From Rhodocyclales bacterium (GTDB taxonomy: Bacteria > Pseudomonadota > Gammaproteobacteria > Burkholderiales > Rhodocyclaceae): a stretch of 64,000 nucleotides of DNA. Position numbers and translations under genes: made by a program. This document shows positions 16,030 to 29,358 of this stretch, piece by piece (the first letter of the stretch is position 1; every line of letters starts with the position of its first letter). The stretch covers positions 248,001 through 312,000 of the forward strand of contig JACRLX010000022.1 of NCBI GenBank assembly GCA_016235165.1, given 5' to 3'. The notes below the pieces were generated by a model. It worked only from the letters and a program-made list of their open reading frames with translations. It made no database searches and was not told the DNA's origin.

Positions 16030-17058
16030 ATGATCATCGACATCCACGGCCACTACACCACGGCGCCCAAGGCGCTGGAAGAATGGCGCAAGCGCCAGAT
16101 CGCCGGCATCAAGGATCCCTCCGCGATGCCGAAGTCATCCGAGCTGAAAATCAGCGACGACGAGCTGCGCGAATCGATCGAGACCAACCAGTTGAAGAAG
16201 ATGCGCGAGCGCGGCTCCGACCTAACCATCTTCTCGCCGCGCGCCAGCTTCATGGCCCACCACATCGGCGACTTCAATGTGTCGAGCACCTGGGCGGCGA
16301 TCTGCAACGAGCTGTGCCATCGCGTCGCGCAACTCTTCCCCGACAACTTCATCGGCGCGGCGATGCTCCCGCAATCGCCCGGCGTGGATCCGAAGACCTG
16401 CGTTGCCGAACTGGAAAAGTGCGTCAGGGAATACGGCTTCGTCGGCATCAACCTGAATCCCGATCCCTCGGGCGGCCACTGGACCTCGCCGCCGCTGACC
16501 GATCGCCACTGGTATCCGATCTACGAAAAGATGGTGGAGCACGGCATCCCGGCGATGATCCATGTCTCGACCTCGTGCAACGCCTGCTTCCACACCACCG
16601 GCGCGCACTACATCAATGCCGACACCACGGCCGTGATGCAACTGATCCAGGGCGACGTGTTCAGGGACTTCCCCGAGCTGAAATTCGTCATCCCCCACGG
16701 CGGCGGCGCCGCGCCCTACCACTGGGGGCGTTATCGCGGACTGGCGCAGGAGTTGAAGAAGCCGCTGCTGACGGAACACCTGCTGCACAACGTGTTCTTC
16801 GATACCTGCGTGTACCACCAGCCGGGCATCGACCTGCTGACGCGCGTGATTCCGGTGGACAACATCCTTTTCGCCTCGGAAATGATCGGCGCGGTGAAGG
16901 GCATCGATCCGGAGACCGGGCACAACTTCGACGACACCAAGCGTTACATCGAGGCGACGCTGAACCTGTCGGCCGAGGATCGCCACAAGGTGTACGAAGG
17001 CAACGCGCGCCGCGTCTATCCGCGCCTGGATGCCGCGTTGAAGGCCAAGGGCAAGTAA
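16030..17058 (+). CDS. ligJ: 4-oxalomesaconate hydratase (amidohydrolase family)
   Basis: This 342-residue metal-dependent hydrolase-fold enzyme has the metal-binding start DIHGHYTT, histidines in IHVSTSC and [15 protein letters not shown], and the late acidic stretch [13 protein letters not shown]. These match LigJ/PmdE, which adds water to 4-oxalomesaconate to form 4-carboxy-4-hydroxy-2-oxoadipate in the protocatechuate 4,5-cleavage path. The start is ATG 16030 right after the repeat; the frame extends upstream only through repeat sequence. It is followed by ligK after ten bases. Confidence 0.9.
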   Translation: MIIDIHGHYTTAPKALEEWRKRQIAGIKDPSAMPKSSELKISDDELRESIETNQLKKMRERGSDLTIFSPRASFMAHHIGDFNVSSTWAAICNELCHRVAQLFPDNFIGAAMLPQSPGVDPKTCVAELEKCVREYGFVGINLNPDPSGGHWTSPPLTDRHWYPIYEKMVEHGIPAMIHVSTSCNACFHTTGAHYINADTTAVMQLIQGDVFRDFPELKFVIPHGGGAAPYHWGRYRGLAQELKKPLLTEHLLHNVFFDTCVYHQPGIDLLTRVIPVDNILFASEMIGAVKGIDPETGHNFDDTKRYIEATLNLSAEDRHKVYEGNARRVYPRLDAALKAKGK

Positions 17059-17068
17059 GGAGAAAGCC

Positions 17069-17752
17069 ATGTACGAACTGGGCGTCGTCTATCGCAACAT
17101 ACAGCGCACCGATGCGGCCGTCGCCGACGGCCTGGCCCGTTACGGCAGCGCCACGGTGCACGAGGCCATGGGCCGCGTCGGCCTGATGAAGCCCTGCATG
17201 CGGCCGATCTACGCCGGTGTGCAGGTCTCGGGCACGGCGGTCACCGTGCTGCTGCATCCGGGCGACAACTGGATGATGCACGTGGTGGCCGAGCAGATCT
17301 GGCCCGGCGACATCGTCGTCGCCGCGATCAGCGCCGAATGTACCGACGGCTACTTCGGCGACCTGCTGGCGACCAGCTTCATGGCGCGTGGCGCGCGCGC
17401 GCTGGTGATCGATGCCGGCGTGCGCGACGTCAAGACCCTGACCGAAATGGGCTTCCCGGTGTGGAGCAAGTGCATCAGCAGCAAGGGCACGATCAAGGCC
17501 ACGCTGGGCTCGGTGAACATCCCCGTGGTCTGCGCCGGTGCGTTGGTGACGCCGGGCGACGTGATCGTCGCCGACGACGACGGCGTGGTCTGCGTGCCGC
17601 GCGCCATGGCGGCACAGACGCTGGAGGCGGCGCAAAAGCGTGAGGCCAACGAAGGCGCCAAGCGCGAAAAGCTGGCTTCCGGCATCCTCGGCCTCGACAT
17701 GTACGACATGCGTCCGGCGCTGGAAAAGGCCGGCCTCAGGTACATCGACTGA
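17069..17752 (+). CDS. ligK: 4-carboxy-4-hydroxy-2-oxoadipate aldolase
   Basis: This 227-residue protein is of the RraA-like class II aldolase fold, with [16 protein letters not shown], a GDIVVAA strand, and the metal/substrate segment [13 protein letters not shown], where R and D are the usual key residues. It splits the hydroxy-oxoadipate to pyruvate and oxaloacetate, the last step of the pathway (LigK/PmdF/GalC). It has a GGAGAAAG ribosome site, and its TGA overlaps the ATG of the next gene by one base, indicating coupling. Confidence 0.92.
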   Translation: MYELGVVYRNIQRTDAAVADGLARYGSATVHEAMGRVGLMKPCMRPIYAGVQVSGTAVTVLLHPGDNWMMHVVAEQIWPGDIVVAAISAECTDGYFGDLLATSFMARGARALVIDAGVRDVKTLTEMGFPVWSKCISSKGTIKATLGSVNIPVVCAGALVTPGDVIVADDDGVVCVPRAMAAQTLEAAQKREANEGAKREKLASGILGLDMYDMRPALEKAGLRYID

Positions 17753-18687
17753 TGGCCATCGCAGACGATCCCCTGCACTGGTCCATCGGCCTCGTCGGCT
17801 ACGGCGAGGTTGGGCGCATCCTCGCCGAGGACCTGCGCGCGGCCGGCGTTGAGCGTGTCCTGACCTACGACATCAAGTTCGGCACCGACGCCGATGCGCC
17901 GCTGCTGGCCCATGCGGCGCAGCATGGCGTGCGGCCGATGACGGACCATGCCTTCCTGGCGCAGGCCGCCGACCTGGTGATTTCGGCCGTTACGGCCGAC
18001 CAGACGCTGGCGGTCGCCGTGGCGTCAGCGCCGACTCTTGCGCCGGGTGCCTGGTTCCTCGATTTCAACTCGGCCTCGCCGCGCGCCAAGATCGAGGCGG
18101 CGCGCCTGATCGATGGCGCCGGCGGCCGCTACGTCGAAGGCGCGGTGATGACCTCCGTGCCGCCGTATCGCAGCAAGGTGCCCCTGCTGCTGGGCGGTTC
18201 GCAGGCGGCGGCGCTGGCACCTGCGCTGACCACGCTCGGCTTTGCGCCGCGCGTCGGCGACGAAAGGCTCGGCGTGGTATCCGCGACCAAGATGTGCCGC
18301 AGCGTGATGATCAAGGGCCTCGAAGCCATGGTGATCGAAAGCTTCAGCGCGGCGCGTGCCTACGGTGTCGAGGATGCCGTGATCGCCTCGCTCGCCGAAA
18401 CCTTTCCCGGCATCGACTGGGAGAAGCAGGGCAGCTATTTCTTCCAGCGCGTCATCGAGCACGGCCGCCGCCGCGCCGAGGAAATGCGCGAAGTGGCGCA
18501 GACCGTGCGCGAGGCGGGCCTCGCGCCCTGGTCGGCGGCCGGCAGCGCCGAGCGCGACGCATGGATGGCGCAACTGGCCGATGACGGTGTCTTCGGCGAT
18601 CGTGGATCGCCGGGCTTCGCCCGCAGCCCCGACTGGCGCAGCGAGGCCGACCGGATACTCGCCGCCGCGAACAAGGACAGGACATGA
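17752..18687 (+). CDS. NAD(P)-binding oxidoreductase with DUF1932 domain
   Basis: This 311-residue protein has an N-terminal Rossmann motif IGLVGYGEVGRILAEDL and a 6-phosphogluconate-dehydrogenase-like middle (FLDFNSASPRAK, GAVMTSVPPYRSKVPLLLGG). A helical DUF1932 C-terminal domain begins near residue 180 (SATKMCRSVMIKGLEAM). It is translationally coupled to ligK and overlaps ligI by four bases, so it belongs to the operon. No step of the classical protocatechuate 4,5-pathway needs it beyond LigC; it may handle a side intermediate or act on a related substrate. The peptide VAVASAPTLAPG is encoded by a copy of the dispersed repeat. Confidence 0.82.
   Translation: MAIADDPLHWSIGLVGYGEVGRILAEDLRAAGVERVLTYDIKFGTDADAPLLAHAAQHGVRPMTDHAFLAQAADLVISAVTADQTLAVAVASAPTLAPGAWFLDFNSASPRAKIEAARLIDGAGGRYVEGAVMTSVPPYRSKVPLLLGGSQAAALAPALTTLGFAPRVGDERLGVVSATKMCRSVMIKGLEAMVIESFSAARAYGVEDAVIASLAETFPGIDWEKQGSYFFQRVIEHGRRRAEEMREVAQTVREAGLAPWSAAGSAERDAWMAQLADDGVFGDRGSPGFARSPDWRSEADRILAAANKDRT
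18015..18039 (-). repeat. Dispersed repeat copy inside the DUF1932 gene
   Basis: Read on the minus strand it is AAGAGTCGGCGCTGACGC then CACGGCG, close to the intergenic consensus. It is translated in the forward gene as AVASAPTL. Confidence 0.55.
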
Positions 18688-19598
18688 ATTTCGCCAAGAC
18701 CCCCGGCTGGCTCGACTGGTTCGCCGTACCTTCAGCGCCGACTTTCAAGCTGCCGCCGGGCAGTGTCGATGCCCACTGCCATGTCTTCGGCCCGGGCGAC
18801 GAATTCCCCTATGCGCCGGAGCGCAAGTACACGCCCTGCGACGCCTCGAAGCAGCAACTCTTCGCCCTGCGCGACCACCTCGGCTTCGCCCGTAACGTGA
18901 TCGTCCAGGCCACCTGCCACGGCGCCGACAACCGCGCCCTGGTCGATGCGCTGCGCCATTCGAAGGGCATGGCGCGCGGCGTGGCGACGGTGAAGCGCGG
19001 CGTCAGCGATGCCGAGTTGCAGGAGCTGCACGCCGCCGGCGTGCGCGGCGTGCGCTTCAACTTCGTCAAGCGCCTGGTGGATTTCACGCCCAAGGACGAA
19101 CTCATGGAGATCGCCGCGCGCATCGCGCCGCTGGGCTGGCACGTGGTGATCTATTTCGAGGCGGCAGACCTGCCCGAGCTGTGGGACTTTTTCACCGCCC
19201 TGCCGACGACCGTGGTGGTCGACCACATGGGCCGGCCCGATGTCTCCAAGCCGGTCGACGGCCCCGAGTTCGAACTCTTCGTCAAGTTCATGCGCGACTA
19301 TCCGAACGTCTGGAGCAAGGTGAGTTGCCCCGAACGGCTGTCACTCAGCGGGCCGAAGGCGCTGCACGGGGAACGGAGTGCCTACCGCGACGTGGCGCCG
19401 TTTGCGAAGCGCATCGTCGAGAGCTTTCCCGATCGCGTGCTCTGGGGCACCGACTGGCCCCACCCGAACCTCAAGGACCACATGCCCGACGACGGCCTGC
19501 TGGTGGATTTCATTCCGCATATTGCCGTCACCCCCGAACTGCAAGGAAAACTGCTGGTCGAAAATCCCATGCGGCTTTACTGGCCGGAGGAGGTCTGA
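18684..19598 (+). CDS. ligI: 2-pyrone-4,6-dicarboxylate lactonase
   Basis: This 304-residue amidohydrolase-type enzyme has the LigI start VDAHCHVFGPGDEFPY, substrate residues in RGVRFNFVKR, VVDHMGRPD and the terminal WGTDWPHPN with the catalytic aspartate. It opens the pyrone ring to 4-oxalomesaconate (LigI/PmdD). It overlaps the previous gene by four bases (ATGA) and lies one base from ligA. N-terminal residues FAVPSAPTFK come from a dispersed-repeat copy. Confidence 0.93.
   Translation: MNFAKTPGWLDWFAVPSAPTFKLPPGSVDAHCHVFGPGDEFPYAPERKYTPCDASKQQLFALRDHLGFARNVIVQATCHGADNRALVDALRHSKGMARGVATVKRGVSDAELQELHAAGVRGVRFNFVKRLVDFTPKDELMEIAARIAPLGWHVVIYFEAADLPELWDFFTALPTTVVVDHMGRPDVSKPVDGPEFELFVKFMRDYPNVWSKVSCPERLSLSGPKALHGERSAYRDVAPFAKRIVESFPDRVLWGTDWPHPNLKDHMPDDGLLVDFIPHIAVTPELQGKLLVENPMRLYWPEEV
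18722..18746 (-). repeat. Dispersed repeat copy inside ligI
   Basis: On the minus strand it reads GAAAGTCGGCGCTGAAGG then TACGGCG. It lies near the start of ligI and encodes AVPSAPTF, close to the peptides at the other in-gene copies. Confidence 0.65.
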
Positions 19599-19599
19599 A

Positions 19600-21855
<2,256 letters not shown>

Positions 21856-22232
21856 GATGAACCCTCCGGGATTGACTCTGGCGGGGGATCGTGACGGCGG
21901 GGCATTCCCCTTCGCTCATGTCCTCCGTCGGCGCCCTGCGGGCGACTCCGCCCACGGCTTGCCCTGCATGGCAAGCCGGCTGCGGCGGCGCGGAGCAGTG
22001 CTCCGCGAAACCCCGCCTACGCCCCCCTTTACTTCGCTGCGGGGAACGCCCCACCCTCCCGATCTGGTGACGGTGTTGCCGTGCAACCGTCGCAAGGCAA
22101 CAGCGTATCCCGCCAAGGATGGCTGGTACCCGAATCCGGTAAGTAAAGGAGGAGGGCCGGCGCTTTTTCGGCCCGGGGGACATGGACGGATTCGGGTACC
22201 AGTCGTCCTTGGCGCCCACCGAGACAACTGAA
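21856..22232. other. Hairpin-rich intergenic region
   Basis: This gap of 377 bases has no convincing gene. It holds several perfect inverted repeats: GGCTTGCC/GGCAAGCC at 21956-21977, CGCGGAGCA/TGCTCCGCG at 21989-22007, and the long pair described separately at 22111-22214. Short frames crossing it translate to low-complexity Pro/Arg sequence. It could terminate the ligC transcript and looks like a mosaic of interspersed elements. Confidence 0.7.
22111..22214. repeat. Long inverted repeat with nested hairpin
   Basis: Arms of 28 bases at 22111-22138 and 22187-22214 match at 26 positions (core GGTACCCGAATCCG). The 48-base loop itself contains the stem GGGCCG/CGGCCC around a T-run. The right arm ends 18 bases before the aldo/keto reductase start, so the folded RNA could affect its expression. 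It resembles a miniature mobile or REP-type element. Confidence 0.7.
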
Positions 22233-23228
22233 ATGCAACAACGCCGCCTCGGAGAATTCGAAGTCTCGGCCCTCGGCCTCGGCTGCATGAACCTCAGCCA
22301 CGCCTACGGCACACCACCGCCGCCGGAGCAAGCCGGCAAGCTGCTGTTGCGCGCGCTCGATCACGGCATCAACTTCTTCGACACCGCGGCCCTCTATGGC
22401 TTCGGCGCCAACGAGACCCTGCTCGGCAATGTACTGAAGCCGCACCGCTCGAAGATCGTGCTCGCCAGCAAGTGCGGCATGACCGGCGTCGATGGCAAGC
22501 GCGTGATCGACGGTCGGCCGGCCACGCTCAAGCGCACCTGCGACGAAGCCCTGCGCCGGCTGCAGACTGACGTGATCGACCTTTACTACCTGCACCGCTG
22601 GGACAAGCCGGTGCCGATCGAGGACAGCGTCGGCGCGCTGGCCGACCTGGTGCAGGCCGGCAAGATCCGTGGCATCGGGCTTTCCGAAGTGTCGGCGGCC
22701 ACACTACGGCGTGCGCATGCCGTGCACCCGATCACCGCGCTGCAATCCGAGTATTCGCTGTGGACGCGTAACGCCGAACTGGGCACGCTCGCCGCCTGCC
22801 GCGAACTGGGCACCGCCTATGTCGCCTTCAGCCCGCTGGCGCGCGCCTTCCTCACCGGCACCCTGCGCGATCCGGAGACGCAACTCGAAGCCAAGGACAT
22901 CCGCCGCCAGATGCCGCGCTTCGAGCCGGCCAATTACGCCATCAATCTTGAGCTTCTGCCCGAGTACATGCGCATCGCCGGCGAGGTCGGCTGCACGCCG
23001 GCGCAGTTGGCGCTGGCCTGGCTGCTGGCGCAGGGCGAACACATCATTCCGATCTTCGGCACCCGGCAGCCGGAGCATCTCGACGACAACGCCGGGGCGG
23101 CCGCCGTGGCGCTCGACAGCAACATCGTCGCGCGCCTCGACGCGCTGATCAACCAACGGACCGTGGTGGGGCCGCGCTACAACGCGGCGACCCAATTGGA
23201 AATCGATACCGAGAATTTCTCGGACTGA
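22233..23228 (+). CDS. Aldo/keto reductase
   Basis: This 331-residue (beta/alpha)8 reductase has the catalytic tetrad visible: Asp in NFFDTAALYG, Tyr in the same stretch, Lys in VLASKCGM and His in YYLHRWD. The NADPH site includes IIPIFGTRQPEHL. I start it at ATG 22233 (MQQRRLGEFEV); the upstream ATG at 22182 lies in the inverted repeat and adds non-conserved residues. It lies 14 bases before the second LigA-like gene, so it is probably cotranscribed with it. Substrate unknown; an aromatic aldehyde is plausible. Confidence 0.87.
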   Translation: MQQRRLGEFEVSALGLGCMNLSHAYGTPPPPEQAGKLLLRALDHGINFFDTAALYGFGANETLLGNVLKPHRSKIVLASKCGMTGVDGKRVIDGRPATLKRTCDEALRRLQTDVIDLYYLHRWDKPVPIEDSVGALADLVQAGKIRGIGLSEVSAATLRRAHAVHPITALQSEYSLWTRNAELGTLAACRELGTAYVAFSPLARAFLTGTLRDPETQLEAKDIRRQMPRFEPANYAINLELLPEYMRIAGEVGCTPAQLALAWLLAQGEHIIPIFGTRQPEHLDDNAGAAAVALDSNIVARLDALINQRTVVGPRYNAATQLEIDTENFSD

Positions 23229-23242
23229 ACAGGAGTCGGAAA

Positions 23243-23599
23243 ATGAATGGCGGCAAGCAGAAGAAAGTCATACCCGGTACCACGCTCTTCGACGGCGACA
23301 TGGCGCGCAAGGGTTACGCGCTGAACAAGATGTGCTTTTCCTTCAACTCGGCGGACAACCGCGCCGAGTTCAAGGCCGATCCGGCGGCCTATTGCGACAA
23401 GTGGGGCCTCAACGCCGAGCAGAAGAAGGCGGTGCTGAGCCTGCAGGTGCTGGACATGCTGGCGGCCGGCGGCAATGCCTACTACCTGGCCAAGCTCGGC
23501 GGCATCTACGGCCTGGACATGCAGGACATCGGCGCCCAGCAGACCGGCGTTACCAAGGATGAATTCAAGGCGAAACTCGTCGCCGCGGGGAGGGGGTGA
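23243..23599 (+). CDS. Second LigA-like dioxygenase alpha subunit
   Basis: This 118-residue protein is homologous to the alpha subunit of protocatechuate 4,5-dioxygenase (KVIPGTTLFDGDMARKGYALNKMCFSFN, GNAYYLAKLGGIYGLDMQDIG) but clearly diverged from the copy at 19600. It lacks that copy's charged tail. It precedes its beta partner by two bases. Divergence of the pair suggests a different or broader substrate, such as gallate or a methylated catecholate; this is inference. Confidence 0.85.
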   Translation: MNGGKQKKVIPGTTLFDGDMARKGYALNKMCFSFNSADNRAEFKADPAAYCDKWGLNAEQKKAVLSLQVLDMLAAGGNAYYLAKLGGIYGLDMQDIGAQQTGVTKDEFKAKLVAAGRG

Positions 23600-23601
23600 T
23601 C

Positions 23602-25652
<2,051 letters not shown>

Positions 25653-25660
25653 TCGATTCA

Positions 25661-25679
25661 CCCGGCAAAGCGCCGGGTA
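25661..25679 (+). terminator. Hairpin after pobA, weak terminator
   Basis: ACCCGGC/GCCGGGT forms a 7-base stem with a 5-base loop nine bases after the pobA stop. No U-run follows, so factor-independent termination is doubtful. Confidence 0.35.
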
Positions 25680-25769
25680 GGGAGGAAGACTCTTGGCGCG
25701 AGGTGAAGCCGCGGCCGCAGGCTGGGCTCGCGCTACACTGACGATTTGATCGACAGGAGTCGCCTCCGG

Positions 25770-28700
25770 ATGTCCCAGTTTCCGCTGCGGCAAACCGACG
25801 ACCCCGGGCTCGGCAAGGTCGTCGGTGCCGGCGATGGCTGGCGCTTCCGGCTGGCGGCGCCCGCCGCGGTCTTCCTGCTTTCCCTGCTGCTTGGCGGGCT
25901 ACTCGCGTGGCAGGCTTCCCAGCAGCGCGAACAGCAGGTGCGTGACCGGCTTGCCGACATCGCAGGCGACCATGCCCAGGCGATCCAGCGCAATATCGAA
26001 CGCGCATTGTCGGCGACCTATGCGCTGGCGGCACTGGTGCGCCATGGCGATGGCAACGTGCCGGAATTCGAGTCCACCGCGCGCGAGATGCTGCCCTATT
26101 ACCCGGGCGCTTCTTCCTTGCAACTGGCGCCCGGCGGCATCGTGCGCCATGTCGTGCCCCTGCAGGGCAATGAAAAGGCGATAGGCCACAACCTGTTGCT
26201 GGATCCGGTGCGCAACAAGGAGGCCTTTCTTGCTCGCGTCAGTGGTCGCCTCACGCTGGCCGGGCCTTTCGAACTGGTGCAGGGCGGTCTCGGCGCGGTG
26301 GGCCGCCTGCCGGTGTTCCTCGGCGAAGGGCGCCGTGTATTCTGGGGCTTTACCACGGTTCTGATCCGCTTTCCGGAGGTGCTGGAGGAGGCCGGGCTGG
26401 GCCAGCTCGACGCCCAGGGCCATGATTACGAGCTGTGGCGGATGCACCCGGACAGCGGCGAACACCAGGTCATTGCGCGTTCCGGCAAGACCGCGCTGAT
26501 CGATCCCGTCGACCAGAACCTGGAGCTTCCCAACGGCAAGTGGACCCTGAGCGTCGCGCCGCGCAAGGGCTGGGGCGATCCGGCGCGAACCACCTTCGAT
26601 GTCGTCCTGGCGCTGCTGTTCAGCCTGCTGCTGGGCTGGGTCGCGAAACTCCTGGTCGATTTGCGGCGCTATCAGGACGGCCTGGAGGTGCGCGTCGCCC
26701 AGCGCACGGAGCAGCTCAGCACCAGCGAGCGCCGCTTCCGCGACATTGCCGAGGTTTCCGGCGACTGGATCTGGGAGGTCGATGGCGAAGGACGCTACAC
26801 CTATGTCTCCGATGGCGTGCGGCGCATGCTCGGCTACTCGCCCGAGGAGGTGCTGGGTCGCACGCCCTTCGATTTCATGGCGCCCGACGAGGCGACGGCC
26901 ATCGGCGCCGCCTTTGCCGCGCTTGCGGCGGAAAGGAAAGCCTTCAGCGATCTTGAAAACGTGGTGCGCTCCCGCGACGGCTCCGCCCACATCACGCTGA
27001 CCAGCGGCACGCCGATTCTGGATCGGGACGGCAAACTGCTGGGCTATCGCGGCATCGATCGCGACATTACCGCGCGGCGCGCCAACGAGAACCGCATCCG
27101 GCGCCTGACCAGGCTCTACGCGGCCCTCAGCGAATGCAACCAGGCCATCGTGCACTGCGCCTCGGCGGACGAACTTTACCGCGCCATATGTCGCGACGTG
27201 GTCGAGTTCGGTGAAATGAAAATGGCATGGATCGGGGCGCTCGACGAGGCCACCGGCCGGGTGATGCCGGTGGCCAGTTCCGGCACCGGGCTGGATTACC
27301 TCGATGGCATCGTGATCACCACCGATGCCGACGATCCGCACGGGCGCGGGCCGGTGGGTACCGCCATGCGCGAGGACCGTCCGGTGTGGAACCAGGATTT
27401 CCTCAACGATCCGCTTGGCCTGCCCTGGCGCGAACAGGCCGTCCGCCATGGCTGGGGCGCGGTCGCCGCCTTGCCGCTGCATCGCGGCGGCAAGGTGGTC
27501 GGCGCATTTACCCTCTACGCCGGAGAGGCCGGCGCCTTCGACGACGACGCGCGGCGCCTGCTCGATGAAATGGCGGTCGATATCAGCTATGCGCTCGACG
27601 GCTTCGAGCGCGATGCCAGCATCAAGCTGGCGGCCGCCGTTTTCGAGCAGGGCAAGGAGGGCATCATGATCACCGATACCTCCGGGCGCATCGTGCGCGT
27701 CAATCGCGCCTTCAGCGAGATCAGCGGCTACAGCGAGAGCGAGGCCCTGGGCAACGGCGCCGGGCTGTTGTCCTCGGGGCGTCACGGCGAGGAGTTCTAC
27801 CGCGAGATGTGGCAGGCGATCGACGCCACCGGGCATTGGCAAGGCGAGATCTGGAACCGGCGCAAGGATGGCCACGTCTATCCCGAGTGGCTGGTGATCA
27901 GCCGCGTGCTCGGCGCCGACGGGCAGGCCAGCCACTACGTCGGCATTTTCAGCGACATCACGCGCCACAAGGAGGCCGAGGCGCGTATCCAGCGCCTGGC
28001 CCACTTCGACGCCCTGACCGGCCTGCCCAATCGCGCGCTGCTGCACGACCGGGCGCACCATGCGCTGGGCATGGCACTGCGCAACGGCGAGCCGGTGGCG
28101 GTGCTGTTCCTCGATCTCGACCACTTCAAGAACATCAACGACACGCTCGGCCACCGCATCGGCGACGAACTGCTGGTCGAGGTGGGCAAGCGCATGGTGG
28201 CGGCGACACGCAAGGAAGACACGGTTTCGCGCCAGGGTGGCGACGAGTTCGTCATGGTTCTGCCGGGCACCGATGCCGATGGCGCCGCCCACGTGGCGAG
28301 GAAACTGATCGACATGATCGCGGTCAGCTTCCGCGTCGAGCAATACGAGCTCTTCGTCACGCCCTCGATCGGCATCGCCATTCATCCCGGCGATGGCGAT
28401 GACTTCGAGACCTTGTCGCGGTCGGCCGATACCGCGATGTATCGGGCGAAGCAGGACGGACGCAACACCTTCCGCTTCTTCACGCCCGAAATGCAGGAGA
28501 TTTCGGCGCGCAAGCTGCGCCTCGAAGGTGCCTTGCGCCACGCCCTGTCGCGTGGCGAGCTGGTGCTCTACTACCAGCCGCAACTGTCGCTGGCCAGCGG
28601 CAGCGTGGTCGGCGCCGAGGCCTTGCTGCGCTGGCACAGCCCCGAGCTGGGCGAAGTGTTGCCCGCCGAGTTCATCCCGGTGGCGGAAGACAGCGGCCTG

Positions 28701-29279
28701 ATCCTGCCGCTCGGCGAATGGGTGCTGCGCACGGCAATCCATCAGATGAAGGCCTGGACCGGGGCCGGGATGGCGCCGATCACCATGGCGGTCAATCTAT
28801 CGGCGGCCCAGTTCCGCCACGCCCAGCTGCCCGAGCAGGTGGCGCGGATGCTGGCCGACGAGGATCTGGCGGCCGAATGCCTGGAGCTGGAACTGACCGA
28901 AACCGTGGCGATGGACGATCCCCTGGCGGCGATCGCGGTGATGGACGATCTGCATGCGCGCGGCATTCGCATGTCGATCGACGACTTCGGCACCGGCTAT
29001 TCCTCGCTCAGCTACCTCAAGCGCTTTCAGGCCTGCAAGCTGAAAATTGATCAATCCTTCGTTGCCGACCTGGCGTCCGACGCGGAAAGCCGGGCCATCG
29101 TACGCGCGGTCATCAGCCTGGCCGACAGCCTCGGCATGCAGACCATCGCCGAGGGCGTGGAGACGCGCGAGCAACTGGAATTCCTCCGTGGGCAGGGCTG
29201 CCGGGAGGTCCAGGGCTACTATTTCAGCCGGCCTCTGGCGGCCGACGAATTCCCGGTCTTTGTCCGCAGCCGAGACTGA
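25770..29279 (+). CDS. CHASE-PAS-GAF-PAS-GGDEF-EAL c-di-GMP enzyme
   Basis: This is a large inner-membrane signalling protein of 1169 residues. One membrane segment (about 29-47) and a second (about 274-297) flank a periplasmic CHASE-type sensor. Then come PAS (315-430), GAF (445-610), a second PAS (620-735), GGDEF (745-905, intact GGDEF near 822) and EAL (925-1165, with EAL near 949, DDFGTGYSSLSYL and KIDQSF). Both catalytic signatures look intact, so it could make or degrade c-di-GMP. I prefer ATG 25770, which has GGAG ten bases upstream, over the in-frame TTG at 25746. It is followed by another GGDEF-EAL gene after 79 bases. Confidence 0.9.
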   Translation: MSQFPLRQTDDPGLGKVVGAGDGWRFRLAAPAAVFLLSLLLGGLLAWQASQQREQQVRDRLADIAGDHAQAIQRNIERALSATYALAALVRHGDGNVPEFESTAREMLPYYPGASSLQLAPGGIVRHVVPLQGNEKAIGHNLLLDPVRNKEAFLARVSGRLTLAGPFELVQGGLGAVGRLPVFLGEGRRVFWGFTTVLIRFPEVLEEAGLGQLDAQGHDYELWRMHPDSGEHQVIARSGKTALIDPVDQNLELPNGKWTLSVAPRKGWGDPARTTFDVVLALLFSLLLGWVAKLLVDLRRYQDGLEVRVAQRTEQLSTSERRFRDIAEVSGDWIWEVDGEGRYTYVSDGVRRMLGYSPEEVLGRTPFDFMAPDEATAIGAAFAALAAERKAFSDLENVVRSRDGSAHITLTSGTPILDRDGKLLGYRGIDRDITARRANENRIRRLTRLYAALSECNQAIVHCASADELYRAICRDVVEFGEMKMAWIGALDEATGRVMPVASSGTGLDYLDGIVITTDADDPHGRGPVGTAMREDRPVWNQDFLNDPLGLPWREQAVRHGWGAVAALPLHRGGKVVGAFTLYAGEAGAFDDDARRLLDEMAVDISYALDGFERDASIKLAAAVFEQGKEGIMITDTSGRIVRVNRAFSEISGYSESEALGNGAGLLSSGRHGEEFYREMWQAIDATGHWQGEIWNRRKDGHVYPEWLVISRVLGADGQASHYVGIFSDITRHKEAEARIQRLAHFDALTGLPNRALLHDRAHHALGMALRNGEPVAVLFLDLDHFKNINDTLGHRIGDELLVEVGKRMVAATRKEDTVSRQGGDEFVMVLPGTDADGAAHVARKLIDMIAVSFRVEQYELFVTPSIGIAIHPGDGDDFETLSRSADTAMYRAKQDGRNTFRFFTPEMQEISARKLRLEGALRHALSRGELVLYYQPQLSLASGSVVGAEALLRWHSPELGEVLPAEFIPVAEDSGLILPLGEWVLRTAIHQMKAWTGAGMAPITMAVNLSAAQFRHAQLPEQVARMLADEDLAAECLELELTETVAMDDPLAAIAVMDDLHARGIRMSIDDFGTGYSSLSYLKRFQACKLKIDQSFVADLASDAESRAIVRAVISLADSLGMQTIAEGVETREQLEFLRGQGCREVQGYYFSRPLAADEFPVFVRSRD

Positions 29280-29358
29280 CGCCACCGGTTTGCCTTGGTG
29301 CGAGGGGCGGGGCAGAATGCTGCCTTTCTCCTGACTCGTGGTAGTGGCAAAGGTGGAC

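Noticed and set aside
22182..22232. Upstream ATG as start of the aldo/keto reductase
   Set aside because: It lies in the right arm of an inverted repeat and adds 17 unconserved residues; ATG 22233 begins the conserved fold.
25899..28742. A 947-residue minus-strand frame opposite the CHASE-GGDEF-EAL gene
   Set aside because: The plus strand carries well-ordered domains; the minus frame is a GC-bias artefact.
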